Below, one piece after another: positions 34,202-43,975 of a DNA stretch of 64,000 nucleotides. The DNA is from Oscillospiraceae bacterium (lineage in GTDB: Bacteria; Bacillota; Clostridia; Oscillospirales; Ruminococcaceae). Each line of letters begins with the position of its first letter. The stretch's first letter is position 1. A program made the translations under genes and the position numbers. The notes under the pieces were generated by a model that saw nothing but the letters and a program-made list of their open reading frames with translations, had not been told where the DNA came from and did no database searches. Location: assembly GCA_009777725.1 (NCBI GenBank), contig WRLG01000001.1, positions 180,106 to 244,105 of the forward strand. The letters run 5' to 3'.

Positions 34202-36636
34202 AAATCAACATCTCCTTTATTCCTTTTCACACCGTCATTTTTAACGGTAATATCGGGCTTTTTCGCTTGCAACTGCTCGCTGATAGACGGCTTCTTATCA
34301 AGGATTTTTTCAAAATTTCGCACCTTATTCACGAAGCCGTCAAAGATTGTTAAATGCGTTTGAACATAGACTTTATTTTGCGGATGCTCAAATCCTTTCG
34401 CCCAATTCTTGTTGGTTTGCGACAGCCTGCCGTCCCAATCTTGGTTGGCAACAATCGCCGCCGTAACCGCCGAAACCCTCTCAATACCGAACTTTCCTGC
34501 AACGTCTTTCAATGCCTTTTCGGTATCGACATACTGCGTTCCCGTCACCGGACCGGGTTTGGAATTTGCCCGAATCGCCTCGTCAATCGCCGCCGCACAT
34601 TCGATATTCAAAGTTTTGCTGATTTTCCATGCCTCAACCTCATCATGTTCACGAGCAAAATTAAGGTCGTTGACATACACCACGGGGAACTCGGATTTTG
34701 TTGCAACAACAGGCTTTTGCACTGCCTTTAATTTCTCCGATATAGACGGCACTTTCTTGGAAATTTCCTTAGGATTTTCGGGCTTTTCGGCAACAGCAAC
34801 AGCCCTCTTTTCAAAGAAATTCTCAACTTCAAAAAACCCGATATTATCGCAATAATGAGCCGTCTGTTCGCCGTCATTTTCCATGACAACTACATCGCTG
34901 ATTGACAGCGAACGTCCCTTAAAATCAGCAGGATGTTCGACGTTAAAAGCGGTATAAATATCCTCTAAAACCTGTGCTTTAATCCTGCCGTTTGCGGTGA
35001 TTTCGGCGGAATAAACAAGGTCGTAATCGGCAAAATTAACCTCTCTCTCGCCGAGGCTTTTCAGAGTTGCAAACCGCAAATCCTTATTGTCATCGTTGAC
35101 TTGATAGATGCTGTAAGTGTAGGTTTTATCAGGCATTTTTTCAGCGGATTTAAGTTCAGATTCGGCAGTTTTGACGGAATTATATACCGCCCTGTATTTG
35201 CCTACATCAGCGTTGCCGATTGTTAAAGTGGTCTTCTCTAAACCAATCCGCCCGCTGAATTTTACGCCCCGTTTTTCAAGTTCAGCCGCAACCTTTTCAG
35301 CAATTCTTGCATCGATTTTGAAATACTTTTTGTCCGCAATATCCACATATTTCGTGTTGCCGATAATGGGCGAGGATTGAGGGTTTAGGGTTGAGTAGTT
35401 AGGAGTTGTTGTGGTTTCAACAGTTTTTGCGGGTTCTTTTTTCATGTCCTTAACTGCTGATTTCACACTTTTTTCAATCGCCCTAAATTTATCAACATCA
35501 GCCGCACCGATTGTCAAAGTTGTGTGTTCTTTGCTCGTTCGACCGCTGAATGAAACACCCTCCGATTCAAGTTTAGCGGCGACTTCAAGAGCGACTTTTG
35601 TTTCAAGTTTGAAATAGTTTTTATCGGCAATATCCGCATACTTTGTGTTGCCGATTATATTACTACTTTTAGATGAATTTTCAGACTTTTCAACCTGTGT
35701 CTTTTCGCCTTGTTCCTGTGACTTTTCCTTGATTTTAGCAAGCATAATCTCATCGATTTTGTTGATGATTTCGCTTGCGGTTGAGCGGATAGTTTCGAGT
35801 GAATTTTTCAGTTCGGGCGTGTCTTTTCCGGACCCCCAAGCGGCGATATATGCGAAACTATAGTGGCTCGTATCAATGCCGTAATGTTGGCAAACCGTAT
35901 ATGCGATACTTTCCGATTCAACTTCGCCTGTCTTGCGGTCTTTTTTCACGGCTAAATCGGCTTTAATCAAGTCTTTGTCGTGCAATTTAGCGTGGCAAAT
36001 TTCATGAATTGCAGTCTTAATATTCTGCGTTTCGCTCATTCCCTCGTTGACTGCAATCCGCTTTTCGCCGTGATGATAATAGCCTTTGCTACCGTCCAAA
36101 ATCTTCTCAAACTCAATCGGCACGGGCGAAACTGACTTCAATGCCTCAAAGAATTTCTCGTAATTCTTAACCGCCCCATTCAACTCATCAGCCCCAAGTT
36201 GAGGGAGTTCTTTTCCATTGGTTTGTGACACATCAAAAACCGTAACGGTCTTAAAATGCGGAATTGTCACCTCGATTTCCTCAACAATCGGTCTGCCGTT
36301 TCGGTCGAGCAACGGAAGCCCCGTATCATCGTCAATTTTCGGCTCTTCTCTTTGCACTTTGAACGGTGCAGGAGCAAGAATTTTAATCCCTTTCTCGTTT
36401 TTATTAACGTGCCTGCCGAACTTATTTTTCCAAGAATTAAAACTCGCCACCAAACTCGCATCGGGCTTTTGCATAGCAATCAGCAGAGTATTATTAAAGC
36501 TGTAATTGTGGAATTTCGACATGGATTTAAGATATTCCTTAAACTTTTCACCCTCGAAAAGCTCCTTAATTCCACGCTCTAATTTGTCGGTGATTTCTTT
36601 CAACCGCTCGTTATTTTCCTTTGCAATTTCCGGCAT
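34198..36636 (-). CDS. ArdC-like antirestriction protein with zincin motif, YodL and DUF3849 domains
   Basis: 812 residues. N-terminal ArdC ssDNA-binding domain (FHNYSFNNTLLIAMQKPDAS); a metallopeptidase motif AIHEICHAKLHD (HExxH) near residue 215; two tandem ~66-residue copies of a module (IIGNTKYADIADKNYFKLET and IIGNTKYVDIADKKYFKIDA, each ending in TTLTIG-AD-V-K-R); a YodL/DUF4316-like domain (YTYSIYQVNDDN ... HPADFKGRSLSISDVVV); and a C-terminal DUF3849-like domain (VVYVNDLNFAREHDE). ArdC proteins protect transferred DNA from host restriction. A minirepeat peptide (TPNYSTLNPQSSP) lies exactly between the two module copies. RBS GAGGAG; coupled to topB and TTRAP. Confidence 0.82.
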   Translation of the reverse strand: MPEIAKENNERLKEITDKLERGIKELFEGEKFKEYLKSMSKFHNYSFNNTLLIAMQKPDASLVASFNSWKNKFGRHVNKNEKGIKILAPAPFKVQREEPKIDDDTGLPLLDRNGRPIVEEIEVTIPHFKTVTVFDVSQTNGKELPQLGADELNGAVKNYEKFFEALKSVSPVPIEFEKILDGSKGYYHHGEKRIAVNEGMSETQNIKTAIHEICHAKLHDKDLIKADLAVKKDRKTGEVESESIAYTVCQHYGIDTSHYSFAYIAAWGSGKDTPELKNSLETIRSTASEIINKIDEIMLAKIKEKSQEQGEKTQVEKSENSSKSSNIIGNTKYADIADKNYFKLETKVALEVAAKLESEGVSFSGRTSKEHTTLTIGAADVDKFRAIEKSVKSAVKDMKKEPAKTVETTTTPNYSTLNPQSSPIIGNTKYVDIADKKYFKIDARIAEKVAAELEKRGVKFSGRIGLEKTTLTIGNADVGKYRAVYNSVKTAESELKSAEKMPDKTYTYSIYQVNDDNKDLRFATLKSLGEREVNFADYDLVYSAEITANGRIKAQVLEDIYTAFNVEHPADFKGRSLSISDVVVMENDGEQTAHYCDNIGFFEVENFFEKRAVAVAEKPENPKEISKKVPSISEKLKAVQKPVVATKSEFPVVYVNDLNFAREHDEVEAWKISKTLNIECAAAIDEAIRANSKPGPVTGTQYVDTEKALKDVAGKFGIERVSAVTAAIVANQDWDGRLSQTNKNWAKGFEHPQNKVYVQTHLTIFDGFVNKVRNFEKILDKKPSISEQLQAKKPDITVKNDGVKRNKGDVDL

Positions 36637-36639
36637 ATT

Positions 36640-38757
36640 TTACACTCCTCTCTTTGATTTTTTCGGAAATTCCAACCGAAAATTAACCCACTTCTCCCCC
36701 GTATCGTCAAGGCAAACCGTGGCATTATACGTCTTGTTTTTCTTCTGCGAATACAGCCCTTTAACCTCAATTTTACCGTCACTTAAAAGGGCAGAAACAA
36801 TCTCTTTCGTAAGCGGAACACGAGCATTTTCAAAGAATTTATTTGCCTTCCAAATCGCAAATCCGCACACGCAAGAAAACGCTTTCGGCGTGTCAAGAAC
36901 GTCACCTCCGCAACGTGTACACTTGCCGATTATATCACCATTCCCACGATTGACTAACTCAGATTTGACGGTATCTTTCGCAGTAGAAATAATGCTTTCG
37001 GTTAACTCGGCAACGCCCGCCATAAACTCATCAGCCGTCATTTCCCCCTGTGAAATCCGTGCCAAACTGTCCTCCCATTCAGCCGTAAAACTTGCAGATT
37101 TTAACACATCGGGAACAATTTCAACAAGCTCCCTGCCCGCATTTGTAACACACAACTTTTTACCGTCACGCTCCGCAAACCCTGTTTTTATCAGCTTTTC
37201 AATAATGCCCGCACGAGTAGCAGGAGTACCTAAGCCGCAGGAATTAGGAGTGAGGAATGAGGGATTAGGAATTTCTGTTTCCTCATCTTCGGCAGAAATG
37301 TCTACCTTTGCGTGTTCCATTGCTTGTAGCAAAGTTCCGTCTGTAAAATGGGCTGGCGGTTTTGTGAAATGCTCGGTAATGTCGCACTCTATATTAGAAA
37401 TTATTTGCCCCTCAATTAAAGTTAAAGGCAAAGTTAAAAGTTGCTCTTTTCCGTCCTCAACTCTTAATTCTTCACTCTTAACTCTTAACTTTCTCCACCC
37501 CTCCGAAATAACCGACTTTCCTCTCTCCGTGAAAATATGCCCGTTGCAGTCAATTTTTGCTGTGACAGATTCGTAAATATAGTTGTCCGAAACGGCACAC
37601 AACAGCCTGTTTGCAATCAACAAAAGTATTTTTTGTTCACCGCTTGAAATGCTGTTAATATCTGTGTTTGCAAGCTCAATTGTCGGAACCAAACCATGAT
37701 GGTCGCTGACTTTTCGGGAATCAATAACACTTGAAATTTCATAGTCCGAAACACACCCCTCAAACTGCGAAATTACTTGCGGAATTATCGCCAAAAGTTG
37801 TTTTACCGTGTCTGCCATATCGTCCGTAAGATATTTTGAGTCGGTTCTCGGATATGAAATCAAGCGGGATTCATACAGACTTTGTGCATAATCCAAAGTC
37901 TGCTGAGCGGTGAAACCGTAAAGGCGGTTTGCTTCTCTTTGCAGGGTCGTGAGGTCATACAATTTCGGCGGGGAAATGCTTTTCTTTTCCCTTGTTACAG
38001 ACGTTACAACTGCCTGCGAATAGTTGCAATTCAGCTTGATTTTTTCAGCTTCTGCGTTGTCGTTTATCCGTTCAGATACGGCTTCAAAATCGCTATCTTT
38101 ATTGCCTAATCTTGCGTGAAAATACTTTTCTTTTGTGAAATTTTTAATCGAATTATCACGCTCAAAAAGCATTGCCAAAGTCGGAGTTTGCACCCTGCCG
38201 ATGTTCAGCTTTTTGTTATAGAGCTTGCTGAAAATTCGTGTTGAATTGATTCCTATGACCCAATCTGCCTTGGAGCGGCACAATGCTGAATGATACAGAT
38301 TGTCATATTCCCGCCCATCTTTGAGGTTATCAAACGCTGATTTTAAGGCACTTTCCTCCATGCTCGAAACCCATAATCTTTTGCAAGGTTTGGTACAGCC
38401 CGCTTTTTCATACACAAGCCGTGCGATTAATTCACCTTCACGCCCCGCATCCGTTCCTAAGATAATTTCGCTCACTCTGTTGTCGTTCATCAGACTTTTC
38501 ACGATGTTGAATTGCTTGATTTTACTTTGCGAAACAACGTATTGCCACTTGTCGGGAATAAACGGCAAATCCGCAATATTCCAACGCTTGTAACGCTCGT
38601 CATAAACGTCAGCGTTAGCGAGTTCTACAAGATGCCCGACACACCAAGTTACGATAAAGCCGTTGCCCTCAAAGTAGCCCTCTTTGCGTTCGCTTGCACC
38701 TAAAACTTTCGAGTATGCCACTCCAACTGAACTTTTTTCTGCCAAAACTAAGACCAT
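36640..38757 (-). CDS. topB: DNA topoisomerase III (type IA) of the conjugative element
   Basis: 705 residues. TOPRIM segment at the N-terminus (VLVLAEKSSVGVAYSKVLGA, then LGTDAGREGELIARL). The active-site motif LISYPRTDSKYLT has the catalytic tyrosine near residue 302; further core motifs include NIGRVQTPTLAML and GLGTPATRAGII; a C-terminal zinc-like CTRCGG patch follows. It relaxes or decatenates DNA during conjugative processing. Minirepeat peptides interrupt it twice: 'LRVKSEELRVEDGKEQLLTL' near residue 430 and 'NPSFLTPNSCG' just before GLGTPATR. The frame stays open across both. RBS GAGG; three bases after the DUF4366 gene. Confidence 0.9.
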   Translation of the reverse strand: MVLVLAEKSSVGVAYSKVLGASERKEGYFEGNGFIVTWCVGHLVELANADVYDERYKRWNIADLPFIPDKWQYVVSQSKIKQFNIVKSLMNDNRVSEIILGTDAGREGELIARLVYEKAGCTKPCKRLWVSSMEESALKSAFDNLKDGREYDNLYHSALCRSKADWVIGINSTRIFSKLYNKKLNIGRVQTPTLAMLFERDNSIKNFTKEKYFHARLGNKDSDFEAVSERINDNAEAEKIKLNCNYSQAVVTSVTREKKSISPPKLYDLTTLQREANRLYGFTAQQTLDYAQSLYESRLISYPRTDSKYLTDDMADTVKQLLAIIPQVISQFEGCVSDYEISSVIDSRKVSDHHGLVPTIELANTDINSISSGEQKILLLIANRLLCAVSDNYIYESVTAKIDCNGHIFTERGKSVISEGWRKLRVKSEELRVEDGKEQLLTLPLTLIEGQIISNIECDITEHFTKPPAHFTDGTLLQAMEHAKVDISAEDEETEIPNPSFLTPNSCGLGTPATRAGIIEKLIKTGFAERDGKKLCVTNAGRELVEIVPDVLKSASFTAEWEDSLARISQGEMTADEFMAGVAELTESIISTAKDTVKSELVNRGNGDIIGKCTRCGGDVLDTPKAFSCVCGFAIWKANKFFENARVPLTKEIVSALLSDGKIEVKGLYSQKKNKTYNATVCLDDTGEKWVNFRLEFPKKSKRGV
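37425..37496. repeat. Minirepeat cluster inside topB
   Basis: GTTAAAGGCAAAGTTAAAAGTTG on the left faces CAACTCTTAATTC...CACTCTTAACTCTTAACTTT on the right, so the cluster can fold on itself. Same family as the units at 25313-25345, 27683-27720, 35375-35410, 37235-37270, 39450-39485, 41045-41200 and 45660-45741. Confidence 0.75.
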
Positions 38758-38760
38758 AAA

Positions 38761-39729
38761 TTATTCCTCACTTTCGCTCTCATTCTCATAAATTTCGTCT
38801 TCCTCCTCATCGTCATTTTCATAGCCGAAACCTTGATTATTCGCCGCTCCCAAGCCTTTATTTTTGATAAATTTGAAATAGATAAACACACCGATACCAC
38901 CCAAAATAATTACAATTGGAAGCATCGAATTTCCTTTTTTCCGAGGCTGAACAGGCGGCTCTTCCGGGGTTTCCTCAATGATAACGGAGGCGGTTTCATC
39001 ATCATAATTATCGGGGAAATATTTTGCAAAAGCCAACAAATCATATTCGTCAACAAGATTTAAAAAGTAAACATTATCGCTCTTTTCGTCCCTGTCGATT
39101 ATGATATAAAACACCGCTCCGTTTTTTGATTGAACAGCGATAAATTCCCTGTCAACATCGCCGCTTGAAACTGATTCAATCATGGTTGCATTGCCGCCTT
39201 GCGGGTTGACAAGCGGCGGTCTGCCTGTTATTTCCAAAACTTCAATAATCGGCTCAACGTCAACTTCCCCCTCTTCCGTTTCGTCTGAAATAGGTTCAAT
39301 AATCGGCGGTTCTGTGACAACAGGAGCAGTAATTTTAGGTGTTGTAGCAGGCGGTGGAGTTGTGACAATCGGCGGTGTGGTAACTGCGGGAACTGTCGTA
39401 ATAACAGGAGCAGTTTCCTTTGGTTTTACCGTTGTTTCAGCAGGCTTAGTCAACTCCTCATTCCTAATTACTAACTCCTCACTACTACTGCATTTGCAAC
39501 CGTACTTCTCCCACTCATTGCAGTAATCATCAAGAAAAATAATCTCCTCATCAATCAAGATTTCCTCTTTGATTTCGCTGAAAATTACCTCGTCAGAGGT
39601 TGGTTCTTCAATCCAAACAAACCCTAAAAACGGGTCAAACCGCCACTCGGCGGTTGCCGTAAATGTCATAATCGGCAACAAAAAAGCCCCCGATAACAGG
39701 AGCGAAATTAACCTCTTATTCTTCCTCAT
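38761..39729 (-). CDS. DUF4366 (CD1107-family) membrane protein
   Basis: About 322 residues. Signal sequence (RLISLLLSGAFLLPIMTFTA); a Pro/Thr-rich linker (VTTPPIVTTPPPATTPKITA); a conserved domain (FIAVQSKNGAVFYIIIDRDE, VYFLNLVDEYDLL) typical of DUF4366/CD1107 mobile-element proteins; and a C-terminal TM helix (MLPIVIILGGIGVFIYFKFI) followed by an acidic tail. It is probably a surface-exposed part of the mating channel. ATG 39729 is preferred, with GAAAGGA about ten bases upstream; the frame opens at 39750. It contains a minirepeat peptide (SSSEELVIRNEELTKPAE) at about 39450-39485. Confidence 0.8.
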   Translation of the reverse strand: MRKNKRLISLLLSGAFLLPIMTFTATAEWRFDPFLGFVWIEEPTSDEVIFSEIKEEILIDEEIIFLDDYCNEWEKYGCKCSSSEELVIRNEELTKPAETTVKPKETAPVITTVPAVTTPPIVTTPPPATTPKITAPVVTEPPIIEPISDETEEGEVDVEPIIEVLEITGRPPLVNPQGGNATMIESVSSGDVDREFIAVQSKNGAVFYIIIDRDEKSDNVYFLNLVDEYDLLAFAKYFPDNYDDETASVIIEETPEEPPVQPRKKGNSMLPIVIILGGIGVFIYFKFIKNKGLGAANNQGFGYENDDEEEDEIYENESESEE

Positions 39730-40042
39730 ATTCAACATCATTCCTTTCAAAAATATTGGGTTTTGCAGGTGATTTAGCGGTAATATCCGCTTCGGGAATA
39801 ATCTGCGGAATGTCCCTTGTGCCGATAAATTCCTCGCTCTTTTTAGCGTTCAAAATTTCTTTAAGCGTTTCGGGCGATATTTGCATATCACGCACTAACT
39901 CAACAATCAGCGTGTTCTCGGTTTCCTCCGTCAAGTTATCATTTCCCTTGATTTTATCAAGCAATTCCTTTAACTGCAAGTCAAATTTTTCACGCTCTGT
40001 TTTCAGCTTATTAAGCCGTTTTTCATTTTTCTGTATTGCCAA
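39716..40042 (-). CDS. DUF4315-family small protein
   Basis: A 108-residue, strongly helical and charged protein: KNEKRLNKLKTEREKFDLQL, coiled-coil-like, then LTEETENTLIVELVRDMQIS. This is the pattern of DUF4315, found beside DUF4366 in CD1107/CD1108-type elements. Start is TTG 40042 with GGAG eight bases upstream; that GGAG is itself part of a minirepeat (TAGTTAGGAGTTG) left at the truncated end of the upstream gene. The 3' end overlaps the DUF4366 start by 14 bases. Role in transfer unknown. Confidence 0.75.
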   Translation of the reverse strand: MAIQKNEKRLNKLKTEREKFDLQLKELLDKIKGNDNLTEETENTLIVELVRDMQISPETLKEILNAKKSEEFIGTRDIPQIIPEADITAKSPAKPNIFERNDVEYEEE

Positions 40043-40057
40043 AATATCAACTCCTAA

Positions 40058-41569
40058 CTAAAATAAATCATCTCGATTTCCTTTTGTTTTAACGAGTGCG
40101 AGATACAATTCCCAATCGTCCTCGTCAAGTAAACTCCGCACGGCTTCGTCAAAGTCGTTTGCAATTAACGTAACTTCAAGGATTTTATATTCATATTGAT
40201 ACGTTACTGTGTACGGATTTCCGTCATCATCGTATGCTGTATAAGTCGCTGTTCGTATCTCTGTAATTGACGTTATTTCAAGAAAATACAGCAAACCAAA
40301 CAGCCCGTCAATCGCTGATTTTGTTTCGTTGTCAAACTCAAAAGCGGGGATTAATGCCGATAAAAACGCTATCAAATTATGCGGCTCGTGACCGATTAAG
40401 GCGGCATTTATTCGATACTCATCAAAGCCCGAATACTCCGATTGAATGTTGGCAATTCTGTTCTGCAAATTGTTTTCAAGCCCTATCAAATAATCATCGG
40501 CGGCGTAAATATCCTTGTCTTCGGATAGATAACTCGACATAATTTCGCCCGCCGCCGATTGCCCTAACATCATCATCAGAGAACTGAAAATGCTGATTAA
40601 CAGCACAAAAATCAAAATTGCCGCAATCAAAATTAAAATCGCTTTGATGTTTGAAGCAACAATCATCTTCGCTTTAACGGCTATTTTTGTGAGAATTATT
40701 TGCGACTTTGTGACGGCTGTTTTTGCGGTTTCGGCGGCTTTTGCACCCTGCCTTGACTGCTGAAGATGCCGCCTTTTATTCAATGCCTTTTGATACGCAA
40801 TTCTACTGTCAATTTTGGTGATTTTCCCTTGAATATCCGCCGATTTTTCTTTCAGCCTTGATACCTTTTCATACGGCTTATTCCGCAATTTTTGATTAGC
40901 GGATTTTGCGATATTAAGCCCCTTTCGGGCTGCCTGTTCCGCAAGTTTTTCCGCCCCATGTGCCGCTTTTAAGGCTTGATTATCGTCCTCATATTTGCTG
41001 ACTTGCCTATGAGTTTGAAGCCAAACCGCACCGCCAATTGCCCTTTGGTTAAGAGCTAAGAGTGATGAGTTAAGAGCTTTATTATCAATCGAATTTCCAG
41101 AGTGATTTGAAGTGCCAAAAACAAATAATTCTTCACTCTTAACTCTTAATTCTTCATTCTCAACAACTCTTAATTCTTCACTCTCAACAAGCAATAATTC
41201 CCGCCTTGATTTGCCGCTTTTGTAAAGAACAGGTTCACCGTTTATATCGGTTTTTTCAACCGTTTGGCGTTCATTTTCGGGGCAATCATCAGAGAGGTTA
41301 TTAACGGTATTATCAGCACTTGAATACGTTTGCTCCGGGCGATTTTCATAATGAAATCGGCGTTTTGATTTCCCGCTTGGTTGCAAAGTTTTCTCTCTCG
41401 AACGAACTAAAAATTCCGCCCCTTTTGCTTCTCTTAAATTGAAAGAAATATCGGCGATACGACCGCTCACTTTTACAGTCGTACCGTCCGCTAAATTCTT
41501 TTCAATCACGCCGTCTTTTGTGTTTTGCAGAACAATTTTATCCCTGCCTTTTAATTTTTGCCCCGCCAT
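40058..41569 (-). CDS. CD1108-like transfer protein, lacking its NlpC/P60 cell-wall hydrolase domain
   Basis: 503 residues. A basic N-terminal half with a coiled coil (AHGAEKLAEQAARKGLNIAK), one membrane helix (IKAILILIAAILIFVLLISI, ~residue 310), then an extracellular domain (TYTAYDDDGNPYTVTYQYEY ... ALVKTKGNRDDLF). In the family as I recall it, 'ETKGNxPYLF' is the linker before a C-terminal NlpC/P60 peptidase. Here the gene stops exactly there, with a minirepeat at the stop. A ~155-bp minirepeat block is translated near residues 125-175 (SEELRVVENEELRVKSEEL). It probably still anchors the mating channel but cannot cut the wall itself. Confidence 0.75.
   Translation of the reverse strand: MAGQKLKGRDKIVLQNTKDGVIEKNLADGTTVKVSGRIADISFNLREAKGAEFLVRSREKTLQPSGKSKRRFHYENRPEQTYSSADNTVNNLSDDCPENERQTVEKTDINGEPVLYKSGKSRRELLLVESEELRVVENEELRVKSEELFVFGTSNHSGNSIDNKALNSSLLALNQRAIGGAVWLQTHRQVSKYEDDNQALKAAHGAEKLAEQAARKGLNIAKSANQKLRNKPYEKVSRLKEKSADIQGKITKIDSRIAYQKALNKRRHLQQSRQGAKAAETAKTAVTKSQIILTKIAVKAKMIVASNIKAILILIAAILIFVLLISIFSSLMMMLGQSAAGEIMSSYLSEDKDIYAADDYLIGLENNLQNRIANIQSEYSGFDEYRINAALIGHEPHNLIAFLSALIPAFEFDNETKSAIDGLFGLLYFLEITSITEIRTATYTAYDDDGNPYTVTYQYEYKILEVTLIANDFDEAVRSLLDEDDWELYLALVKTKGNRDDLF
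41045..41200. repeat. Minirepeat block inside the CD1108-like gene
   Basis: Several copies of GAGTTAAGAGT-like units and their reverse (CACTCTTAACTCTTAA, CAACTCTTAATTCTTC) lie within 156 bp, all translated in frame as SEELRV/KSEEL on one side and SSLLALN on the other. Confidence 0.8.
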
Positions 41570-41608
41570 ATTTTCAACATCAACCTCCCGTATGGATTAT
41601 ATAATGAA

Positions 41609-43975
41609 TCACTTTTGTTCAAGTAATTTCGTTGTCATTGTGCGGTACAAAATTGTATCGGTATTGAATTTATCCGCAAAAGGAATAATGGTATTTCCGT
41701 AGAAAATCAGCCCTTCGCCCGCACCGCTGTTTGTTACATACGAAAGCTGATGAGGTGAAATATTAAGTTGTTTTGCGAGGATTTGCCTGTCGCCCCCGGC
41801 TTGATTGAGCATATAGATGAAGTCGGAATTTTCAAGGATATTTTCAATCTCACGGCTTGCCAAAAGGTCTTTGACATTCTGCGTTAAACCACTCGGAATC
41901 CCACCCCACTTTCGGAATCTTTTCCATATCTCGCAACTGTAAGCGGCGGTTTGTTCCTCTTTTAAAAGCAGGTGAAATTCGTCTACATAGTACCGTGTAG
42001 ACTTCTTTTCAGCCCGATTTACCGTAACTTTATTCCACACGCAATCCTGCACCACAAGCATACCGATTTTTTTGAGTTGCTTGCCTAATTCTTTAATGTC
42101 AAAGCAGATTAAGCGGTTTGAAATATCAACATTTGTGCGGTGATTAAATACCGAGAGTGAGCCTTTGACATACATCTCCAAAGCCGTTGCAACCCGCTTT
42201 GCTTCCGCTTCGGGTTGTTCGAGTAAGAGGTTGTATAAATCCTCTAAAATCGGCATTGGGGCAGTATCGGGGCTTGCCAAAAACGGCTGATAAACAAGCC
42301 GAACACAGCGGTCAATAACCGTCTTTTCAATCGGCTCTAAACCGTTTTTGCCGCCGATAATTAACTCGCAAAGTGACAGGATAAAATCAGACTTAAAAGC
42401 AAGCGGATTGTCGTCGTCTGAGTAGTTGAGATTAATGTCAAGCGGGTTGATATATTGCGTGCTTGTCGGCGATATTTTTATAACTTGACCGCCCAATTTT
42501 TCCACTAAAGCATGGTATTCCGATTCGGGGTCGCAGATAATTATATCGTCCTTTGTGATGAGAAAAATATTGACTATTTCACGCTTTGCGGCGAAACTTT
42601 TACCGCTCCCGGGAGTGCCTAAAAAAAGCCCATTCGGGTTCTTTAAACCCTTGCGGTCGCACAGTATCATATTGTTTGAAAGTGCGTTCAAACCGTAGTA
42701 TAAAGCCTCGCCCGATTGGAATAATTCGCAGGTTGTGAACGGCACAAAAATTGCCGCCCCCGACGTGGTCAGACCTCGTTTTATGTCAACCAAATTAACT
42801 CCGATTGGCACGGTTGACATCAGTCCGTCCTCCTGTTGAAAATCCAAACGCTTTAGTTGGCAGTTATATTTTTGTGCGATTCCCTTTTGCTGAAATATGA
42901 TATTATCAAGTTTTCTTTTCGTGTCGGCGGTGTTCATAATCAGAATTGTCGCCATAAAAAGCCGCTCGTTTCGGCTCTGCAAATCGTCAAGCAAATTCTT
43001 GGCTTCCTTGCCGTAGGTGTTAATATCGGAGGGGATAATATCCATGTCGTAACCCTGCCTGAACGCCTTTTTTTGCTCGTCAACTTTCATGCGTTCAATG
43101 TCGGTCAAGGTTCGTTTAACTGATTTTATGGCGGCGGTTTGTTCAACACTTTTCAAATGAATACTCATTGTTACGGAATGTTCAACTCCCAATAAATCCG
43201 CTAACATTCGGTCACTCATTTCGCTTGCAAGTATCTGAATAAACGAAACTGCCCCGCATTTTCCGCCCATTTTAAAGCTGTTGCCATTGGCAAATTCAAA
43301 ACTTGACGGTGAAATAATATCATGAACAGACAGCCCCGATTGCGTGAGCAAATCCCATGAAAAATTGAATTTTTCTTTGTTTTGATTAAAGCAACTATGC
43401 AGAATTTGCAGACGTTCCGCACCGTTCAAGGGTTCAGCCGACACGCCCATAACTCTGAAATTAGCGATAATATCTGTCTGTATCCGCTCCAATTTCGGCT
43501 TGGCTTCTTTGAGGTTGCTCGCCTCGATTCCGAACGTGATATACTTGGTTTTAACAAGCCCGTTGTTGCCTTTTGCAAGCTGACTTTTGAGTATATCGGA
43601 ATACTCGAAACGAATATCATCCTGCCCGTCATTTTGGCTTTCAAAGTCAAATTGTTTCTTGAAATCATCCATATCTGCGGCGTGATTCAGAAACGATAAT
43701 TGCACGGCAATACTGCTGTCAAAGTAATTCAGAAAATCGCAGTAGTTCTCGAAAATTGCTGTCTTTTCCTCGTTTTGTGCAAGCTGATATGTTATGTCAT
43801 AAAACTGAATTGTCTTGTTATAAAACCTGTTTGAAGCCTTGCAAATTCCGTCTTTAAACATCTTTTTGAATGGTATACTCTGCTGAACAGTTTGCGGAAT
43901 GTCAGCGTTTCCGTGGATAAGAATTTTTATCTTTTCCGTTAATGTTCTTCTTTGATTTTGCTGAATTTTCGGCAT
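41609..43975 (-). CDS. VirB4/TraE-type conjugation ATPase
   Basis: 788 residues. The N-terminal domain handles the channel interface; the C-terminal half is the motor: Walker A GLFLGTPGSGKSFAAKREI near residue 450, Walker B-like RYYVDEFHLLLKEEQTAAYS near 655, and a glutamine-rich switch (SGLTQNVKDLL). VirB4 powers assembly and substrate transfer of the type IV secretion apparatus. ATG 43975 has AAGGAGGG. It overlaps prgI by 74 bases. Length and motifs are normal, so this part of the machine looks intact. Confidence 0.92.
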   Translation of the reverse strand: MPKIQQNQRRTLTEKIKILIHGNADIPQTVQQSIPFKKMFKDGICKASNRFYNKTIQFYDITYQLAQNEEKTAIFENYCDFLNYFDSSIAVQLSFLNHAADMDDFKKQFDFESQNDGQDDIRFEYSDILKSQLAKGNNGLVKTKYITFGIEASNLKEAKPKLERIQTDIIANFRVMGVSAEPLNGAERLQILHSCFNQNKEKFNFSWDLLTQSGLSVHDIISPSSFEFANGNSFKMGGKCGAVSFIQILASEMSDRMLADLLGVEHSVTMSIHLKSVEQTAAIKSVKRTLTDIERMKVDEQKKAFRQGYDMDIIPSDINTYGKEAKNLLDDLQSRNERLFMATILIMNTADTKRKLDNIIFQQKGIAQKYNCQLKRLDFQQEDGLMSTVPIGVNLVDIKRGLTTSGAAIFVPFTTCELFQSGEALYYGLNALSNNMILCDRKGLKNPNGLFLGTPGSGKSFAAKREIVNIFLITKDDIIICDPESEYHALVEKLGGQVIKISPTSTQYINPLDINLNYSDDDNPLAFKSDFILSLCELIIGGKNGLEPIEKTVIDRCVRLVYQPFLASPDTAPMPILEDLYNLLLEQPEAEAKRVATALEMYVKGSLSVFNHRTNVDISNRLICFDIKELGKQLKKIGMLVVQDCVWNKVTVNRAEKKSTRYYVDEFHLLLKEEQTAAYSCEIWKRFRKWGGIPSGLTQNVKDLLASREIENILENSDFIYMLNQAGGDRQILAKQLNISPHQLSYVTNSGAGEGLIFYGNTIIPFADKFNTDTILYRTMTTKLLEQK

